64,000 bases of DNA, from contig OZ010787.1 in assembly GCA_963932465.1 (NCBI GenBank), forward strand, positions 12,707,284 to 12,771,283, given 5' to 3'. How positions within the stretch are numbered: position 1 is the first letter of the stretch; every line of letters starts with the position of its first letter. Source of the DNA: Maratus speciosus (taxonomy: Eukaryota > Arthropoda > Arachnida > Araneae > Salticidae). The translations under genes and the position numbers were made by a program. Positions 63,620-64,000 of this stretch are shown piece after piece. Below the pieces are notes generated by a model. The model was given only the letters and a program-made list of their open reading frames with translations. It made no database searches and had not been told where the DNA came from.

Positions 63620-64000
63620 TAAGACTTCAAGTCGAGCCCAGATATTTTTTTGAGAACTGTAACGATAATGAAGCTATTTTAAAGAAATTTTCAATAAATT
63701 TACATTGCTTTCCCTTTATGAGAAATTCAATGTTACTAAAAGTGTTGGCAGTGCGCAGTAATTTAGTTAACTATACCATCAATTCAATCGTGTTTAATGT
63801 TAACTACATTCTAGAATATAGAATACCTAATTCAGCACTGTTTGGAGGTGGATAATTATACAGGGTGTGGAAAAAGTATTGATAATTTTTTCTTAATGTT
63901 TGTGTGTGTCTTTCAAATGTTGTAGAATTATTTTTTTGTGTACATTTGCTCTTTATAATCTAAATATTGCATTATAAGTAAGTATTTTTGGGTTATTGTT
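63620..64000. other. No gene recognised; possible transposon end
   Basis: ATACAGGGTGTGGAAAAAGT at 63859 resembles the terminus of a DNA transposon that would run out of the window. Nothing else is recognised. Confidence 0.35.

Noticed and set aside
1..64000. CRISPR arrays, bacterial operons, riboswitches, rRNA genes
   Set aside because: The window is eukaryotic in structure. The tandem repeats lack the short direct-repeat and unique-spacer pattern, and no rRNA-like sequence is visible.

Overview
The window is AT-rich, intron-bearing and repeat-dense, as in an animal nuclear genome. The one intact host gene is a multi-repeat beta-thymosin of the arthropod ciboulot type. Long introns, large numbers of Helitrons and short inverted-repeat elements, and a transposon protein of a kind I associate with arachnids suggest an arthropod, probably a chelicerate such as a spider. 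That placement is inference.

Layout. Positions 1-1320 hold about four copies of a ~325 bp tandem repeat. From 1.7 to 23.9 kb I find no host gene, only repeats: several short palindromic elements (MITEs), a near-perfect 1.29 kb tandem duplication (8369-10944), a tRNA-Ser-like sequence, a large foldback, two well-delimited Helitrons (12826-15018 and 18594-20820) and a third, less certain one (from 15444).

From 23988 to 45911 (+) runs the thymosin gene: six coding exons, 627 bp of CDS, 208 residues. Five exons each carry one thymosin beta/WH2-like actin-binding repeat, all joined by phase-1 introns, and a short last exon ends the protein. Its introns hold a hAT-like element, palindromic MITEs, a 5'-truncated non-LTR retrotransposon with 13 bp target duplications, and a tRNA-derived SINE with perfect 15 bp target duplications. 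Intron 5 also holds a 6.1 kb DNA transposon (39024-45120) inserted antisense to the gene.

That transposon is the most interesting object. It has ~450 bp terminal inverted repeats, a 3 bp target duplication (CTG), and a decayed ~1,470-codon gene. In order the gene encodes two CxxC/HxxC zinc fingers, a central region with a possible D-H-E core, a FEN1/XPG-like nuclease, and a TSO1/tesmin-like CXC domain. One 95 bp intron with intact splice signals precedes its last exon. The layout suggests an Academ-like element, which I could not confirm.

Downstream of the gene lie a candidate 3' UTR to about 47.6 kb, a degenerate pogo/Tigger transposon (49088-51600, TA target duplication), a speculative alternative last exon for the thymosin gene (51753-51808), a Penelope-like fragment with a GIY-YIG domain nested in an older repeat (54509-55784), a set of three related ~250-300 bp repeats (59.0-60.2 kb), and another Helitron carrying a nested MITE (62281-63619). 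Most open frames in the window lie inside these repeats and encode nothing.
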